In this document: piece after piece, positions 13,701 through 23,939 of the stretch
Position numbering within the stretch: the stretch's first letter is position 1
Layout: each line of letters opens with the position of its first letter
Assembly: GCF_033568475.1 (NCBI RefSeq)
Contig: NC_133120.1
Coordinates: forward strand, 61,367,499 to 61,431,498
Reading direction: 5' to 3'
Source: Henckelia pumila
Lineage: Eukaryota > Streptophyta > Magnoliopsida > Lamiales > Gesneriaceae
DNA: 64,000 bases
Made by a program: the position numbers and the translations under genes
The notes under the pieces: generated by a model
What the model was told of the DNA's origin: nothing
The model's input: the letters and a program-made list of their open reading frames with translations, nothing else
The model's database searches: none

Positions 13701-14466
13701 ATATTAAAGCTGGCGAGCGGCTCTCAATCTACCGAACAAAATAATTTGAACTTGAGTTTGGCTCGTAAAATTGTTCGAACTTGTTTGAGTTTAGCTCAAA
13801 TTCGATAATTTTGATCAAGCTGGCTCGATTTTGCACCTCTAATTAAAATTTAAAATCGAGCAACTCCCTATGTTTGACCCTTACTGGCCAATATGGGAAC
13901 AGCCAATAGACGTGGAACATTGTTTTTTTTTTAGCAGAAGTGCAGTTTTCAGTTGGTGCTCGTGATCCTTTGAAAATGTGTGGCTTCAAATTTCTCAGTA
14001 GCAACGGTTTCTTTGGCTCTGAGTCTCGTGAATACCCCTTTTAGAACAAAAATGGCAGATTACCTAGAGCAGAATATTATTCCATGTTACTTGTCAAAAA
14101 GGTAACATATTCCTTGCAAATAACATTCGCGAATCGCCCCTCTGACTATTAACAAGGGTTGGATAAAAAAACTTGTGTCTTGATTGTTACTCTACACATG
14201 TAGGACTAATTACTTTTCAAACAAGACTGACAATACTTGCCATTTTCATCGATCTGCATGTTTGATCTTTACTTCTTCAGCTACTCTCCCTTGAACTTAG
14301 GAATGTCAATGTACATATGCTCCAATTTCTTATCATTCTTTCCTGCTGCAATATCCATGAAATGGAACATATCATCATCTTCCATGCATATTTCATCCTT
14401 TGTTGTGTGTAGGGATTTACAAATGCAGTGAAGAGACCAGTACGAATGCGAGAATTTCTTTCGTGA
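4728..14466 (+). CDS. CTF18: CTF18 homologue, alternative clamp-loader large subunit, C-terminal half (12 exons, 5' part outside window)
   Basis: CTF18 is the AAA+ subunit of the RFC-CTF18 complex, which acts on PCNA in the nucleus and supports sister-chromatid cohesion. Exons, all with GT-AG borders and compatible phases: 4728-4795, 9900-9968, 10064-10161, 10239-10320, 10415-10493, 10572-10659, 10740-10893, 11091-11279, 11592-11651, 12243-12505, 12701-12806, 14413-14466. They give one open frame. The first exon carries the RFC sensor-2 type motif CDIRSCLNTLQFL. Family blocks follow: GSQVVGRKDV, GDYELILDGIHENIL, HRYIMRTQQM, PYISRHLSMKSFIEDSVSP, LHILSPPTLRP, VKQVLVHEVEKQKIL. The gene ends with the conserved tail GFTNAVKRPVRMREFLS, which in characterised CTF18 proteins binds CTF8 and DCC1. 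The first visible intron (4796-9899) holds an antisense copia element and the last (12807-14412) a MITE. No exon is broken. Walker motifs are not in view. Confidence 0.92.
4832..5035 (-). repeat. 3' LTR of the copia element
   Basis: Begins TGTAAAAAAGAG and ends TTCTACA on the plus strand. It is 204 bp and pairs with 9510-9713. Relative to the element, which reads on the minus strand, this is the 3' LTR, preceded by the polypurine tract. Confidence 0.95.
5043..6491 (-). CDS. Copia reverse transcriptase and RNase H (3' part of broken polyprotein)
   Basis: 482 codons. Starting at the region after the frameshift it shows the copia RT blocks GSKWIFTLKYRADDSVERYK, RLVAKGFTQTFGIDYNETFA, the catalytic IVYVDDIIITGDD, and DLGALKYFLGMEI. 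RNase H follows: FTDADWAGSIDDRKSTTGYC, SSAEAEYRAMSHGICELIWI, YCDNKSTISIVHNPVHHDRT, ADLLTKGL. It reverse-transcribes element RNA in virus-like particles and removes the RNA strand. The ATG at 6491 is probably not the native start; the frame continues from gag-integrase one base out of register. Confidence 0.93.
   Translation of the reverse strand: MGLVKLPQGKCAVGSKWIFTLKYRADDSVERYKARLVAKGFTQTFGIDYNETFAPVAKLNMVRILLSLAVNLDWPLHQFDIKNAFLNGELEEEVYMCQPPGFTENLGREIVCKLNKSLYGLKQSPRAWFDRFSKAIKRFGYKQGQGDHTLFMRHSEKGRITVIIVYVDDIIITGDDSEEMNKIKQMMAKEFEVKDLGALKYFLGMEIARSKNGISVSQRKYTLDLLEETGMLGSKPSKTPIELGNKEKMLEGEPVDKGKYQRLVGRLIYLSHTRPDIAFGVSLVSQYMHAPRQGHLNAVYRILRYLKQTPGKGLFFTKTSDRGIKGFTDADWAGSIDDRKSTTGYCTLLWGNLVTWRSKKQSVVARSSAEAEYRAMSHGICELIWIKRVMEELRIGFESPVKLYCDNKSTISIVHNPVHHDRTKHVEVDRHFIKEKLDGGIIDIEYVPTSHQLADLLTKGLTKNSFEFLIHKLGLINIYSQA
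6479..9484 (-). CDS. Copia gag-protease-integrase (5' part of broken polyprotein)
   Basis: 1,001 codons from the ATG just after the primer site. In order: N-terminal gag (KLDGKNYLQWAQSVKIVICG, about residues 45-65), a CCHC zinc knuckle (CDHCHYPGHTRDTC, about 275-288), aspartic protease (WIIDSGASDHMTG), the GAG-pre-integrase HHCC region (LWHRRLGHPSF ... CEICQLAKQ), and the integrase core (HSDVWGPSKVTTSGGKRWFL, DDHTRVTWVFLL, LRTDNGKEYF, QQNGVSERKNRHL). The frame stops at TWDW, where a run that normally encodes a conserved TWDLV-type motif has lost one T. This is the only break seen in the element. Confidence 0.93.
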   Translation of the reverse strand: MAKSDSSPLKDSTDSADSTAGKTLTPITTFLGNDHSSSSITSHKLDGKNYLQWAQSVKIVICGRGKLGYITGELPTPKSTDSSYKTWLVENSMVLAWLINSMEPQISRRYLWFKTAKEVWDAARRMYSDFGNASQIFELRSKLKEMKQDSKSVTQYFSDLQDLWQELDLFLEEESICVDCSVKQRKNIEKERVFDFLAGLNRDLDEVRGRVVAREPFPSAEDAFAEVRREETRRKVMLVDVSVVTSIPEGSALVSHKPTSFGKYNPDQKSSNRPLCDHCHYPGHTRDTCWDLHGKPANWQPKKKKDSKVYKTKFADGKSDATSMSLTKEQIEQLCKLLNQSSVNPSVSSCSIAHSGKNFSVQKSSYFSLDPWIIDSGASDHMTGCLNIFCTYIPCTRPTTVILADGSRTGVAGIGNIRLSSTLVLLAAFHVPALKCNLISVNKLTQDSNCVAKFMSSSCQFQDLLSGKMIGSARVHDGLYYFENDPTKSRQKFESNNVSFSVSRSRELILWHRRLGHPSFSYLRHQFPYLFSNKELESLDCEICQLAKQTCTSFSPKPYVPSTPFSLIHSDVWGPSKVTTSGGKRWFLTFIDDHTRVTWVFLLQDKSETARTFKIFHKMVQTQFQTQIRILRTDNGKEYFNSSLGEYLSQHGIIHQSSCVDTPQQNGVSERKNRHLSEISRALMFTINIPKYLWGDAILTSAYLINRLPSRPLKFNTPLSVLKKHYTHVFKPHDIPLKTFGCTAFVHLHNQGQSKLDPRAVKTVFVGYSPTQKGYRCYCPQTRKMYVSCDVTFFENTLYFSSAAIQGENKSESGFWDVLDIPLPTDSVHISPLPNFNSTNSSSSSPPLSPTSSSSSVPSLPSSPSSPSPSHTEQRHVPRQQKLQVYSRKKKPQFEKEVMDPTHCQTNDPVVEPPKEPGISNSILDLDLPIAVRKGVRSCTQHPISQFVSYSKLSPPFRAFTSNLSSVSIPRSIEEALIVPEWKNAVLEEMDALKKNNTWDW
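9510..9713 (-). repeat. 5' LTR of the copia element
   Basis: 204 bp, four differences from 4832-5035. It would carry the element promoter, on the minus strand. Confidence 0.95.
13453..13841. mobile_element. hAT-type MITE in the last CTF18 intron
   Basis: 389 bp with imperfect terminal inverted repeats (left TAGAGGTGTAAATGAA, right end GATTTTGCACCTCTA). The flanking 8-bp duplications differ at one base: ATTAAAAC (13445-13452) and ATTAAAAT (13842-13849). The 8-bp target size indicates hAT. The interior repeats short GAG/CTCGAGTTTGAGTTTGGCTC motifs and has no coding capacity. Confidence 0.8.
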
Positions 14467-14879
14467 TATTAGCCTTGCCACAAGTATATATGGCGTGGTT
14501 GAAAGGTTTATTTTTCTTTTCATTCTACAAATAACAATGGGTATCTGTGTATCGATTGTTGAAGATTGACGCTAGAAACAGTTTGATAGTAGTAAAAGTA
14601 TTTTATAATTTTTGGTTCGGTAATGCTTTGTTTTACAAATATAGCTTGTCGATGATCCTCAACGAGGACTGAGGAGTTTGTTTTATGAGATAATATTTAC
14701 AATATCACAAAAATCTTATGAAATGGTCTCACAGTTCAATTTTTGTTACAGATAACTGATTTGACTTGACTTTTTGAAAAAAATATTATTTTTTATATTA
14801 AAAGTATTATTTTTCATTTTAGATATTTGTTGGGTCTGTCTCATAAGACTTACTCAATACCATAAAAACTCTTCTAATT

Positions 14880-14950
<71 letters not shown>

Positions 14951-15454
14951 ACATAATTCTAATTATCACATCTTAGTGTGGCATTGAGAGTTTGATGAAC
15001 AAAATCCGAAAAAGGTCAGAATAAATGGAGCAAAATCTTATATTATATTTTGTGCTACGTTTCGTGCAAGACATAATTTACCATTTATTTTCATTATGTA
15101 ATTAGTAAATTTTTCTATAATAATTTTTTTTTAAAAAAAAACTTGTGTAGCATAAGATGTATAAATGGAGCAAATATAACTAAATTTAGACAAACCAAAT
15201 CTAGAATAGATTCACGTACAATTAACGTTTTGAAAACCAAATCAATGGTGCTTATTTTTAGGTGATTCAACTCGTTCGTGACTCGTGAGAGGGGCTTTGT
15301 CCTAGTTTCTTTGATTTGCAGATGGTCGTGCTAACTGTTACGGATCCATTTGAAATCTATGGATATATCAGTTCGTGCGCTCAACTGATCTGGAGTATGA
15401 TATAATGGAGACAATGATAGTTAGTTTAAATCACGCTAGATGTTCAACTACTCA
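14467..15454. other. CTF18 3' flank, AT-rich, no gene seen
   Basis: Contains the presumed CTF18 3' UTR, a long TA microsatellite (annotated separately) and AT-rich sequence. No exon or RNA gene is recognised. Confidence 0.5.
14882..14947. repeat. (TA)n microsatellite
   Basis: About 33 uninterrupted TA units. Shorter TA runs occur near 17049-17072, 23497-23513, 40851-40866, 48224-48249, 50609-50631 and 58509-58529. Confidence 0.95.
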
Positions 15455-15513
15455 TGTAGCTCATTCATTAGCGCGATTTATTTCATCTCCTACACTTTTT
15501 ATGTTACTAGTGT

Positions 15514-16730
15514 GGACGATTAATACCCATTTTGGTCACTCTTGTTTGTCGTTTTTTTTTCTCAAAATAGTTTCTTTTTTTTTGGATTGTCAAAATGATC
15601 CTTAATATTACGTAATTATTCTTAATTTGGTCTCTGTCGTCATCTTTTCGTTAAAAAATAATGAAGATCCGCCTGTCTCTCCCCCTTAAAGCTACTGAAA
15701 TGGATTAATACACATTTTAGTCCCTCTTGTTAGTCCCTATTTTGTTTAGACAGCCAAAAAATGATCCCCAATATTTCGTAATTATTCACAATTCGGTCTT
15801 TCCCGTAATCTACCCATTAAAAGCTAACGGATATTCAACTCATCTCCATTTAAATCTTATGAAATAGTATCTGAATTTTTTTCCCCAAATTGACAACCCT
15901 CGAACGAATGCACCAAATCGCGAGAACAAAGTCGAAAGACACTAATTTGAAGCATATCAAAGATTCATCTAAGGGTTATTCACATTAATTTGTTCATTTT
16001 ATAATTGAAACACTACACTACTGTGTAGCATAATAATGTGATTCTTTTATTTGTGTGTTACTGTTAAACTATTAAATCCTTATGTCGAAATGATATATTT
16101 TTTTACTTCTTTGCATGCAAGCTAGTTATTTCTTAAACTCAAGAGTTATTTAATAAAATTAATATTGTGTTATAGTAAATAAGTTTTCGAAATGAAATGT
16201 TAAAACTTTGGAATTTTAATAATGAAAATATGTGACAAATTTGTTATCGTATAACATATTAGCGAATAACAAGCTGAAATTGTTGTTTGCATTTGGTTAA
16301 TATTTCATCTTTGTTGATTTGATTTTGTAAAAAAAATAAAATTGATATTGATGTGTATTTATTGACCAGTTTATTTATTAGACACACAATTCCTAATATC
16401 TTAAATAGTTTCACTCGATGGTTGGATAAAAAATTCACTATATCGTAGAGACCGAATTGAGAATAATTACGAAATATTATGGATCATTTTTTACGGCTTA
16501 AAAAGAAGAGAGACTATTTTGGAAAACTACGACAAATAAAAAGGACCAAAATGGGTATTTACTTGGAAACAAGTTTTTTTATCCGTTAGTTTTTAACGTT
16601 GAGATGACGGAAGGAACGAATTGGGGAATCATTACAAAACATTATAAACCAACTTGACAATCCGAAAAAAAAAAGAGATCATTTTGAGGAAAATGACAAA
16701 AAAAAAAGGGAACAAAATGAGTGTTATCCC
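15514..16730. mobile_element. Non-autonomous TIR element with long compound inverted repeats (MULE-like)
   Basis: The left arm starts around GGACGATTAATACCCATTTT. The right arm is its imperfect inverse, ending AAAATGAGTGTTATCC. Each arm holds two related tandem sub-units: about 15515-15660 and 15700-15835 on the left, about 16440-16560 and 16595-16730 on the right. The inverted repeats therefore reach roughly 300 bp. The interior is AT-rich and non-coding. Imperfect direct repeats of about 50 bp lie just outside both ends (15455-15502 and 16733-16783). Long TIRs suggest Mutator-like, but no clean 9-bp target duplication was identified, so the class is an inference. Confidence 0.6.
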
Positions 16731-16841
16731 TAATGTGACTCATTTTTTAGCACGATTTATTATTTCATCTCTTATACTTTTCGGTTGGGTGAACGAAGAA
16801 TTTCCATTTTGGTTGATTTATATTGTATTATTAACTTCTCT

Positions 16842-16868
16842 TTAATAATAATAATAATAATAATAATA
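16842..16868. repeat. (TAA)n microsatellite
   Basis: Nine TAA/AAT units in a row. Confidence 0.9.
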
Positions 16869-16997
16869 CATAAAATCAATTCGAAGTTGATCAATCTTCA
16901 AAGTTGTAATAAAATCAATAATATAATCAAGAATGCATAAAAATCAAATTCAATCTTAAAAAAGAAGTCAAAACATAGTTTTGGGAGTAGAATCCCC

Positions 16998-18123
16998 CAG
17001 GGACGGAGCCATGATTAAAAAGTACTTGGAGTTGGCTCCGCCCGCGTTAGACAATATATATATATATATATATGTATGTATGCATGCAAAGTCAGTTAAA
17101 ATCAAACCAAACTTTTTAAAATTGAATTAACTTTTTTTCAATAAAATGAATAAATCGAACTTTACTATGAACACCAAAAAAAAAAAAAAAAAAATCTACT
17201 ATTTTGATCAGTAATCAAATTAAACGATCTGATCTTTTAGAATGTTTTTTAAAAAAATCAAATTCTACTTCAAACATTATAATAGAAAATTGAATTATAT
17301 AAATTTAAATTATTTATTTAAAAAAATATTTTTAAATCTAGTTCTATTGTCCAATAAAATTTTATTAGAAAATTTAACAATAATAAATTTTTTTATAAAT
17401 ATTAGGTTTGTTCAGTAAACAAAACTATTACATTAAAAGCCGAAACCAAAGCGACCTAACCAATATTTTTAAAATCTAAAACCGAAATTTTGAATAAACT
17501 GAACCGATTTTTCATTTAAATTCAACTCTATAGGTTATTTTTGATTGAAATTGATATTTTCTGCTCATCTAAACTGTAATTGATATATGCCCTTGATATA
17601 CCGATATATGCTCTTTCGGTTTAAAAATAATTTTTAAAATTTTATTTTTTTCATTTCGTGAAATACCTAGTTAGAAAATTTCAATCATCCCAAAAATTTA
17701 CAACAACCCGTCATTTTTCAAATCTCATAATAATTTATTTTTCAGTTTTTTCTAATTAGAAAAATAGTAATACAAACTCAATAATAATTGCAAAGTCAAT
17801 AAGAGCTCAAATATTTCAATTTTCAACCAATTGATTATTTTTCCTAAATATCGAAACAATAGTTTTTAGGGTACAAACTCAAACTTGAAAATTCATATGT
17901 ATCATAAATCAATATTATCGAAACTAAATATTCGACAAAATTTTAGAATTATTGAATTTATCTCAAATCACATAATTTCAAAACCTATTGCGATAAATCA
18001 ACCAAAAAATATAATTGATTGTTCTATTTTTAATTTTTTTACATGGGGCTGATTTTATTTTTTTTTTTTGAAAAATTTGGTGGGGCTGGAGCCCACCCTA
18101 GCCCAAGGGTGGCTCCGCCCCGG
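16998..18123. mobile_element. Non-autonomous hAT element
   Basis: About 1.13 kb with terminal inverted repeats CAGGGACGGAGCCA and TGGCTCCGCCCCGG. Flanking 8-bp duplications match at seven of eight bases: GAATCCCC (16990-16997) and GGATCCCC (18124-18131). The interior is AT-rich with no open frame of note. The GGGGCGGAGCCA terminus is widespread among plant hAT elements. Confidence 0.8.
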
Positions 18124-18131
18124 GGATCCCC

Positions 18132-20397
18132 TAAATCCCAACAAACAGAAAAGAAAAAAGAGAAAACTAGTGTTTGCGGTTGTTGAGTTCTTCTTGTCTT
18201 CTCCCTCTTCACGCCCTTCGTTCCTTGCCTTGATGGCGGCTCCTCTCTCACGTTGTCTAGCCTCCAAAGATGTTTCTTTTATCTCCTTTTTATATGTCTT
18301 GAAAGCCCATCAAATAAAGCCCGACAAGTCGCAAATTTTTAATTTTCAAAACTTCACACTTTTCACCCGTTCGCGTCGCACCTAGGTGCAAGAAAATCCC
18401 GCCTAGGTGCCCAATTTTCTGTCCCAGGCCACTGAAGCTTCGTGTCCAGCGCGCAGAATTATTGAAAAAATCATATCTGGAGTTCTAGCTGTTGGACCGG
18501 GCTGAAATTTTTACAGAAGCTTTATAACATCTTATACTACATTCTGAACGTGGGGAACAGATTTAGAGCAATCTAGAGGGAGGAATAATTTCTGGATAAT
18601 TACTACTTCGTGATTCCTTTTTCCGCCATTTCTCGGTGCTTAGGCTCTTCTTTTTCTTTGATTTCCGTCTCTTTCCTATAAGAAGTCTTAAATATATGAG
18701 TAGAGACCATAAAGCTCAAAAAATCAAATTTCGGACATAAATACGGAATACTAAAAAATCTATGCCGATAATATACCAAATATTGTTCTCATTTTCATGC
18801 AAATTCCAAATTCTATCAGCATCTAGGTTGCTTGTTAGAGGTACGAAAGTACTATCTGAGATATCTTAGTTGAGTATGTATGTTGTATGTGTTGTATTTT
18901 ATATGGCTTGTTTTTATGCGCATATCTTATGTCACTATTATTATGTTGCATACATATCATGCATGTTGAGCTTTCCTTCTTGAGATAGCCCGTAGTGGGG
19001 TCGCTCAACCCTTTTGTCTTTGATTGGATGGTTGGACACTTTAGTATAGAGCCAGGTCACCAATATCCACAGATTTTCTGGTATGGGAGCTACTTCCTAG
19101 TGCGACGGCAAAGAGTACTACCTGCCATGGAACCACCAGACTGAGCAGATTTCTTGATCATGATCCTTGGTACACTGTACACTTGCATTCATGCACTCAT
19201 AACACTTGTATAATCATACTTTCATATTGCGCGCTTTCATCGCTCACGTCCTTGGTTTTGTTCTTGGACACCACATTCCAAGGGGAAGGCCTTAGGCTGG
19301 ATGGAACCGGTGGGAGTGTTCAGTGAGTTAGTAGGGGCAACATTCTCAGGAGTGACTATCTTGTTTCAGTTCCAGTTTGGTTTTAATACTCGATTCGATA
19401 TGGTTGTATAATATTGGGTATTTACGGGTTTCTTTCTGTTGGGTTAAGCGTGTAACGGTGAAAGTATTAATAAGATGGATGACCTCCTGGGGAGTTCTAG
19501 TACGTCAAGATGCTGACGTTGCGCTGTTTGATCTGGTTGGCTAGGTGAACTATAAAAGATTGACATCAGATCTTAACAGGTAATACTATCTCTGCTGGGG
19601 GACATGGTCGACAGTAAAAAAATGATAAGACTGATCTCGAAAGGGATATGAGACAACACCAATAGTAAGACACACCTCTCCTTAGACTCATGGGCTCAAC
19701 AACCCGACCCATTTGCGAGCGCAAGGTAAAGGAAATAAAGTTGCGTCTTGGCTAACAACTATAGCTTTTGGCCTAGTGGTAAGCGCTGGATCCTAACACT
19801 TTTGATTGGGTTGTACTAACTATGTTTTAGTTTTCATTGTTTAACTGATTTTGTTTTATTAATTTAATTACATGCGATTAAGAATTATTTAGCAAGTGAC
19901 CCGAGATGAGTCACTACATGATTATTCCACTATATTATAGCATATCAGTAATTATCCATCTTATTGATTTCACATCATTTATTGTGCATCTTATTGAACT
20001 CAATGATTGTTTCATTCTACTACCCTGATCGTCCTTCCTTTTGAACCTACTGATTGATCAACTTATTATTATTCAGTATCGAATATTCCATTGTACTGGT
20101 TTTACGGTATTATTAAATTAATCCTCATTCCTTATAGATATCTACTGGCTGATATTCCTATTAATAACTGGTACTGAAATGTTTATAATGATCGAATAAA
20201 AGATTGATTGAAAGTTTACAGTGATTGATTGTAATGGAGCCCTGGACAACGGACTTCGGTCTGGAAATTGAGTCCACTGGACAATGCAGCTTCGAATCAA
20301 AAAGTGAGTTCAATGAACAACGGGTCAAAGACTCGGGTATATGGTTCATCTGAACAATGCGCACCGAATATTTCGGTCCGAATAATGGTTCACCCTG
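18132..20397. other. Intergenic, probably retrotransposon-derived non-coding DNA
   Basis: No reading frame of interest. The text (for example the paired CACCTAGGTG/GCCTAGGTGCC near 18379-18402 and the block near 18960-19400) looks like LTR or leader sequence of a retroelement without genes. A stretch near 19765-19800 (TTGGCCTAGTGGTAAGCG) resembles a tRNA A box and could be a SINE fragment, but I find no convincing B box. I cannot place element ends. Confidence 0.35.
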
Positions 20398-20722
20398 GCT
20401 CGATAATTGTTCACTGATTGATAACTATTCATTTCTCGATAATTATTCACTTATCGATCGATAATTGTTCATTTCTCGATAATTGTTTGCTGATCAATAG
20501 TTGTTCATTGATCGACAATTGTATACTACTCGATAATTATTCATTCCTCGATAATTATTCATTGAGCAATAATTTTTCATTACTCGATAACTGTTCATTG
20601 TTCATTGATTGATATTTGTTCATAATTATTCATTGATCAATAATTGTTCATTGTTCAATAATTGTTCCTTGATCTATAATCATAAATCATGAATTGTTGC
20701 TCTATAATCGTTGATCAATAAT
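20398..20722. repeat. Degenerate tandem array of about 20-bp units
   Basis: Roughly fifteen imperfect copies of a unit close to TTCATTACTCGATAATTG, varying between CTCGATAATTATTCA, GATCGATAATTGTTC and similar. Units vary in length and several carry small deletions. The array codes for nothing. It may be part of the surrounding retroelement-derived block. Confidence 0.8.
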
Positions 20723-21858
20723 CGAAAAATGATACTATACGTGGGGAAAAGTGCTACGCTAATTAATTGGTCGGAGCCACCTCTTTAGCCCATAAATTCA
20801 TTCTTGAAACTCTCACCATTAATTTTCTATTATTCTGGCATTTCATAATATTTATTTGTTGATCTTAACATTTAACGTCATTTTCCTCTTTGATTGCATC
20901 TTCTGCCATTCTCATTTCACTGCAAATTATCAAGTACCATCATTAACTGCTACATGATTTGAAAATTACGTAATATATTATCCTAACTAAGTCTTCAAAG
21001 ACTTAATCATCGATTTTGTTTTATATATTATATTTTTCAGTGAAAGGATACAAAATTTAGATATGGATAATACGTGACAATGACTGCCACAAATGCTATT
21101 CATGGATTTTAGTGTTTATTTTGTAAGAACCAATATTCCCAAAGTTGTAAAGTAAATATGTCACTATTTCAATTGGGTTTGTAAGCTATAAAAAAATATT
21201 TACTTCGGTTTTGTTTCTATGAATGCATCCGCTACTGTTAGTTGATTAATTATAAGTCGGGGCCTACATGTTTTAATATATCATTCGATTGCTTAAAAAA
21301 ACAAAAAAAAAAAAGGAGGAGAGTGTGTTCTCGGGTTATTTAAATAAATACTAAAAAACTTTAAACAAATATAACAAAACTTAAAATTTTAAAAACATAT
21401 AATAAAACAGGGTCTCAGACGATCAGACCCCCACTTTATCGAAAAGTCGGGTCTCAGAACCCGACTCCTCACTTGTGCTTTTGCCTTTTGGAAGCCTCGG
21501 CTTCTCTCATGCCCCAACTTTTTCTTTCTTTCTTTTTTAACCACAACGTTTGTTGTTTAACATGTTTGAAAAAAATATTATGGTTAATAGTGTTTTAGTT
21601 TGGAATTTTACCATATTATTTTTGTTTCATTTAAAATTTTATAATTGACGATTTAAGCATTTAGTCATTTTTTAATCTAGTTTTATTAATTAATAATTAT
21701 AATAATGAGTTTTGAATTGGTTTGAGTATCTAGAAAAATTAATTTCATACTAAAAAATATTAAATTATGTAAAATAAATATAAAAATAATATTAATATTT
21801 TTACTTTTTAAATTTTTTTTTTTAAAGTAACAACCAAAACGAGTTCATTGGTGACTAA
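20723..21858. other. AT-rich intergenic DNA
   Basis: No gene seen. A short region near 21411-21470 repeats GGTCTCAGACGATCAGACCC / GGGTCTCAGAACCCGAC, a small inverted repeat of unknown origin. Confidence 0.45.
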
Positions 21859-21973
21859 GGTAGTATTTGGGAGAGCTTCAAGGAAGCACATGCTTTTACT
21901 TCACAAAATTTCACAAAAATTTAAAATTTTGTTAGTTGAGAAGTGTTTCCTATAACCTCTTCCAAACACTACC
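21859..21973. mobile_element. PIF/Harbinger-type MITE, copy 1
   Basis: 115 bp, almost a complete inverted repeat: GGTAGTATTTGGGAGAGC at the left end and the inverse of GGTAGTGTTTGGAAGAGG at the right. It is flanked by TAA on both sides. The same family occurs at 48381-48506 and 50257-50382. Confidence 0.88.
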
Positions 21974-21976
21974 TAA

Positions 21977-23478
21977 GAAAATTACCAACACAATTGATTT
22001 AGTTGGAGATTTAGTTTTATTAATTAATGTATCTATTTTTTTATTTTTAGAAGATCATTTAAATTGGTTTAGGTTTAGTTATTTTACAAATATCGGTTAA
22101 TAAACCGAGTTTGTAAATAAAATTCAATGTTTTCATATTTAATTTTTTATAAATTATTTAAATAAAATTATAATGCTTTAAGATTTATCTTTTCTATTTT
22201 ATTAAGAATGAGCCATTGGTATGTTTAGTATGACTATAAACTGCTTTTGACTGGATCTAAATGTGTGTTTTTTTAACTACAGGATTTTTTTAACTACAGG
22301 ATCTAAACGTGTTAATAAAATAACTTTCCTTTTTTAAAAAAATCTTTTTCTTTTTAAATTTTTCCCACCCTACTCGCTTAACATGTAAAATGGAGATTTT
22401 CTTTGATTTTTTTTCCCAATACACCAAAATTGATTGTAAAAATTACTGTTTTAGGTCATCCATTTCATTCCACACGCAACTGCGTGTGCATTAGTGACTA
22501 GCATATATAGAAATTATATTCATTTTTTACTAGAACAAAACCAATTAAATAGTTTTCTAATTTAAAACAAAACAAATTGAACTGTATTCAAAATTTTTAT
22601 TTCAGGTTGTATGTGAATTAACTAATTTTTTGAAAATTCGTTCTAATAATATATTTTTTATTAATTATAATAAAAATTGAATATTAAAAAACTGATATTT
22701 ATTTTTAAAAAAATTGGTTATTTGATTCAACTTGTATTCTATAGAAACAATAGAAAATAAATTGAGTTACCAGCTTTTAGTCATTTCTATGATCATATGA
22801 TATTTTCAGATATATAATAATTTTGAATATGAATTTCAGTAAATTAGAATTTGAAATCGCAATTAAACTTAAATTATAATTCGAGTTATATTTTCTATAA
22901 ATTATGACATATTATTGTGATTAATCCTATTTATTCGCGTTTAGGAGTTGGAAAAATATCAAATTTCGATATACCGAGATTATCGTACCGAAAAAACACA
23001 AGCCCCTGGCATGCCAATCACACAAATCAACCGGATCCTTGAAAGCAAAAAAACGAGGAATCGGGATCTGAGAGACTGAGACACCGCATTATTATATATT
23101 TTTAAAAATTTTGTTTTTGTTATATTTGTTTAATTGTTTTTAAAATTAATAATATTTATTTAAAAAACCCGTTCTCCTATGGAATTTTTATTTTTCTTAA
23201 AAAGAAATGTTCTTGGGATTTTTTTTTTCAATTTCTGGAAATATAATATACTGGAAATAAGGGGGTTAATTTGCAATATTTGCAAAAAAAGAACCCCAAT
23301 GACTTAGGCATCCACTTTGAGCTGCCATTGTATGAGTTGGAATAAATTAAAGAGCTCCTCCCGTAGTGGGAGCAGCAGCTCTTTTATTAACCTGAGAGAG
23401 CCAATTTGTAATTATTTAAATAAATTTTTAATTATTATTTATTTTATAACATATATGTATTGTTGCTGTTAGTGTGTA

Positions 23479-23512
<34 letters not shown>

Positions 23513-23617
23513 TATTTATTTATTGTTTTCTTTTTTTGTTTTATTTTTATCCGTTACTTTATTTATTTATTTTGTTTTTAGTTTTAGAAATATAGATATA
23601 TATATATGAGTGAATTG
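21977..23617. other. AT-rich intergenic DNA without recognised features
   Basis: Strongly AT-rich, with poly-A/T and TA runs. No exon, RNA gene or element edge could be supported. Confidence 0.45.
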
Positions 23618-23620
23618 TCC

Positions 23621-23735
23621 TAAAATCCCTAATACCCTTCCTAACTTTATTATAACTTCCTAGGCAAAAGATTCTTTACTATAACTCCCTAGGACCACCA
23701 AAATTGAATATTTTAATATTTAATTCTTTTGCTGG
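23621..23735. repeat. Left arm of an inverted repeat enclosing the pararetrovirus
   Basis: The arm TAAAATCCCTAATACCCTTC through CTCCCTAGGACCACC is an imperfect inverse of 40345-40455. The two arms look like the ends of a MITE-like element, into which the viral DNA was later inserted. Confidence 0.6.
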
Positions 23736-23850
23736 ATTTATGCTAATCTATGCTTGAAATCTAGAAGTTTTATGCTTAACTTGTAAAGGTTTTATGCTTG
23801 AATCTGGAGATTTTGTGCTAATTTGCAGTATAAAGAATTATGCGAAAAAA

Positions 23851-23862
23851 TGGTATCAGAGC
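23851..23862 (+). promoter_or_regulatory. Viral tRNA-Met primer-binding site
   Basis: TGGTATCAGAGC is the standard caulimovirid minus-strand primer site and defines position 1 of the viral map. Viral ORFs follow on the same strand. Confidence 0.85.
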
Positions 23863-23939
23863 TTTAGGTTAATTATTCAGACATAATATTATTCGTTAAT
23901 TCATGCTTTTCTTTGTTGAGGAGAAGATTTTACAAAAAA

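Noticed and set aside
18039-18385. Overlapping ORFs on both strands near the right end of the hAT element
   Set aside because: Low-complexity and basic text crossing an element boundary; no domain.
19770-19830. tRNA-like segment with an A-box resemblance
   Set aside because: No credible B box, no cloverleaf; kept only as a possible SINE fragment.
20398-20722. Possible CRISPR-like array
   Set aside because: Plant nuclear context, units are adjacent without distinct spacers, and the repeats are degenerate.
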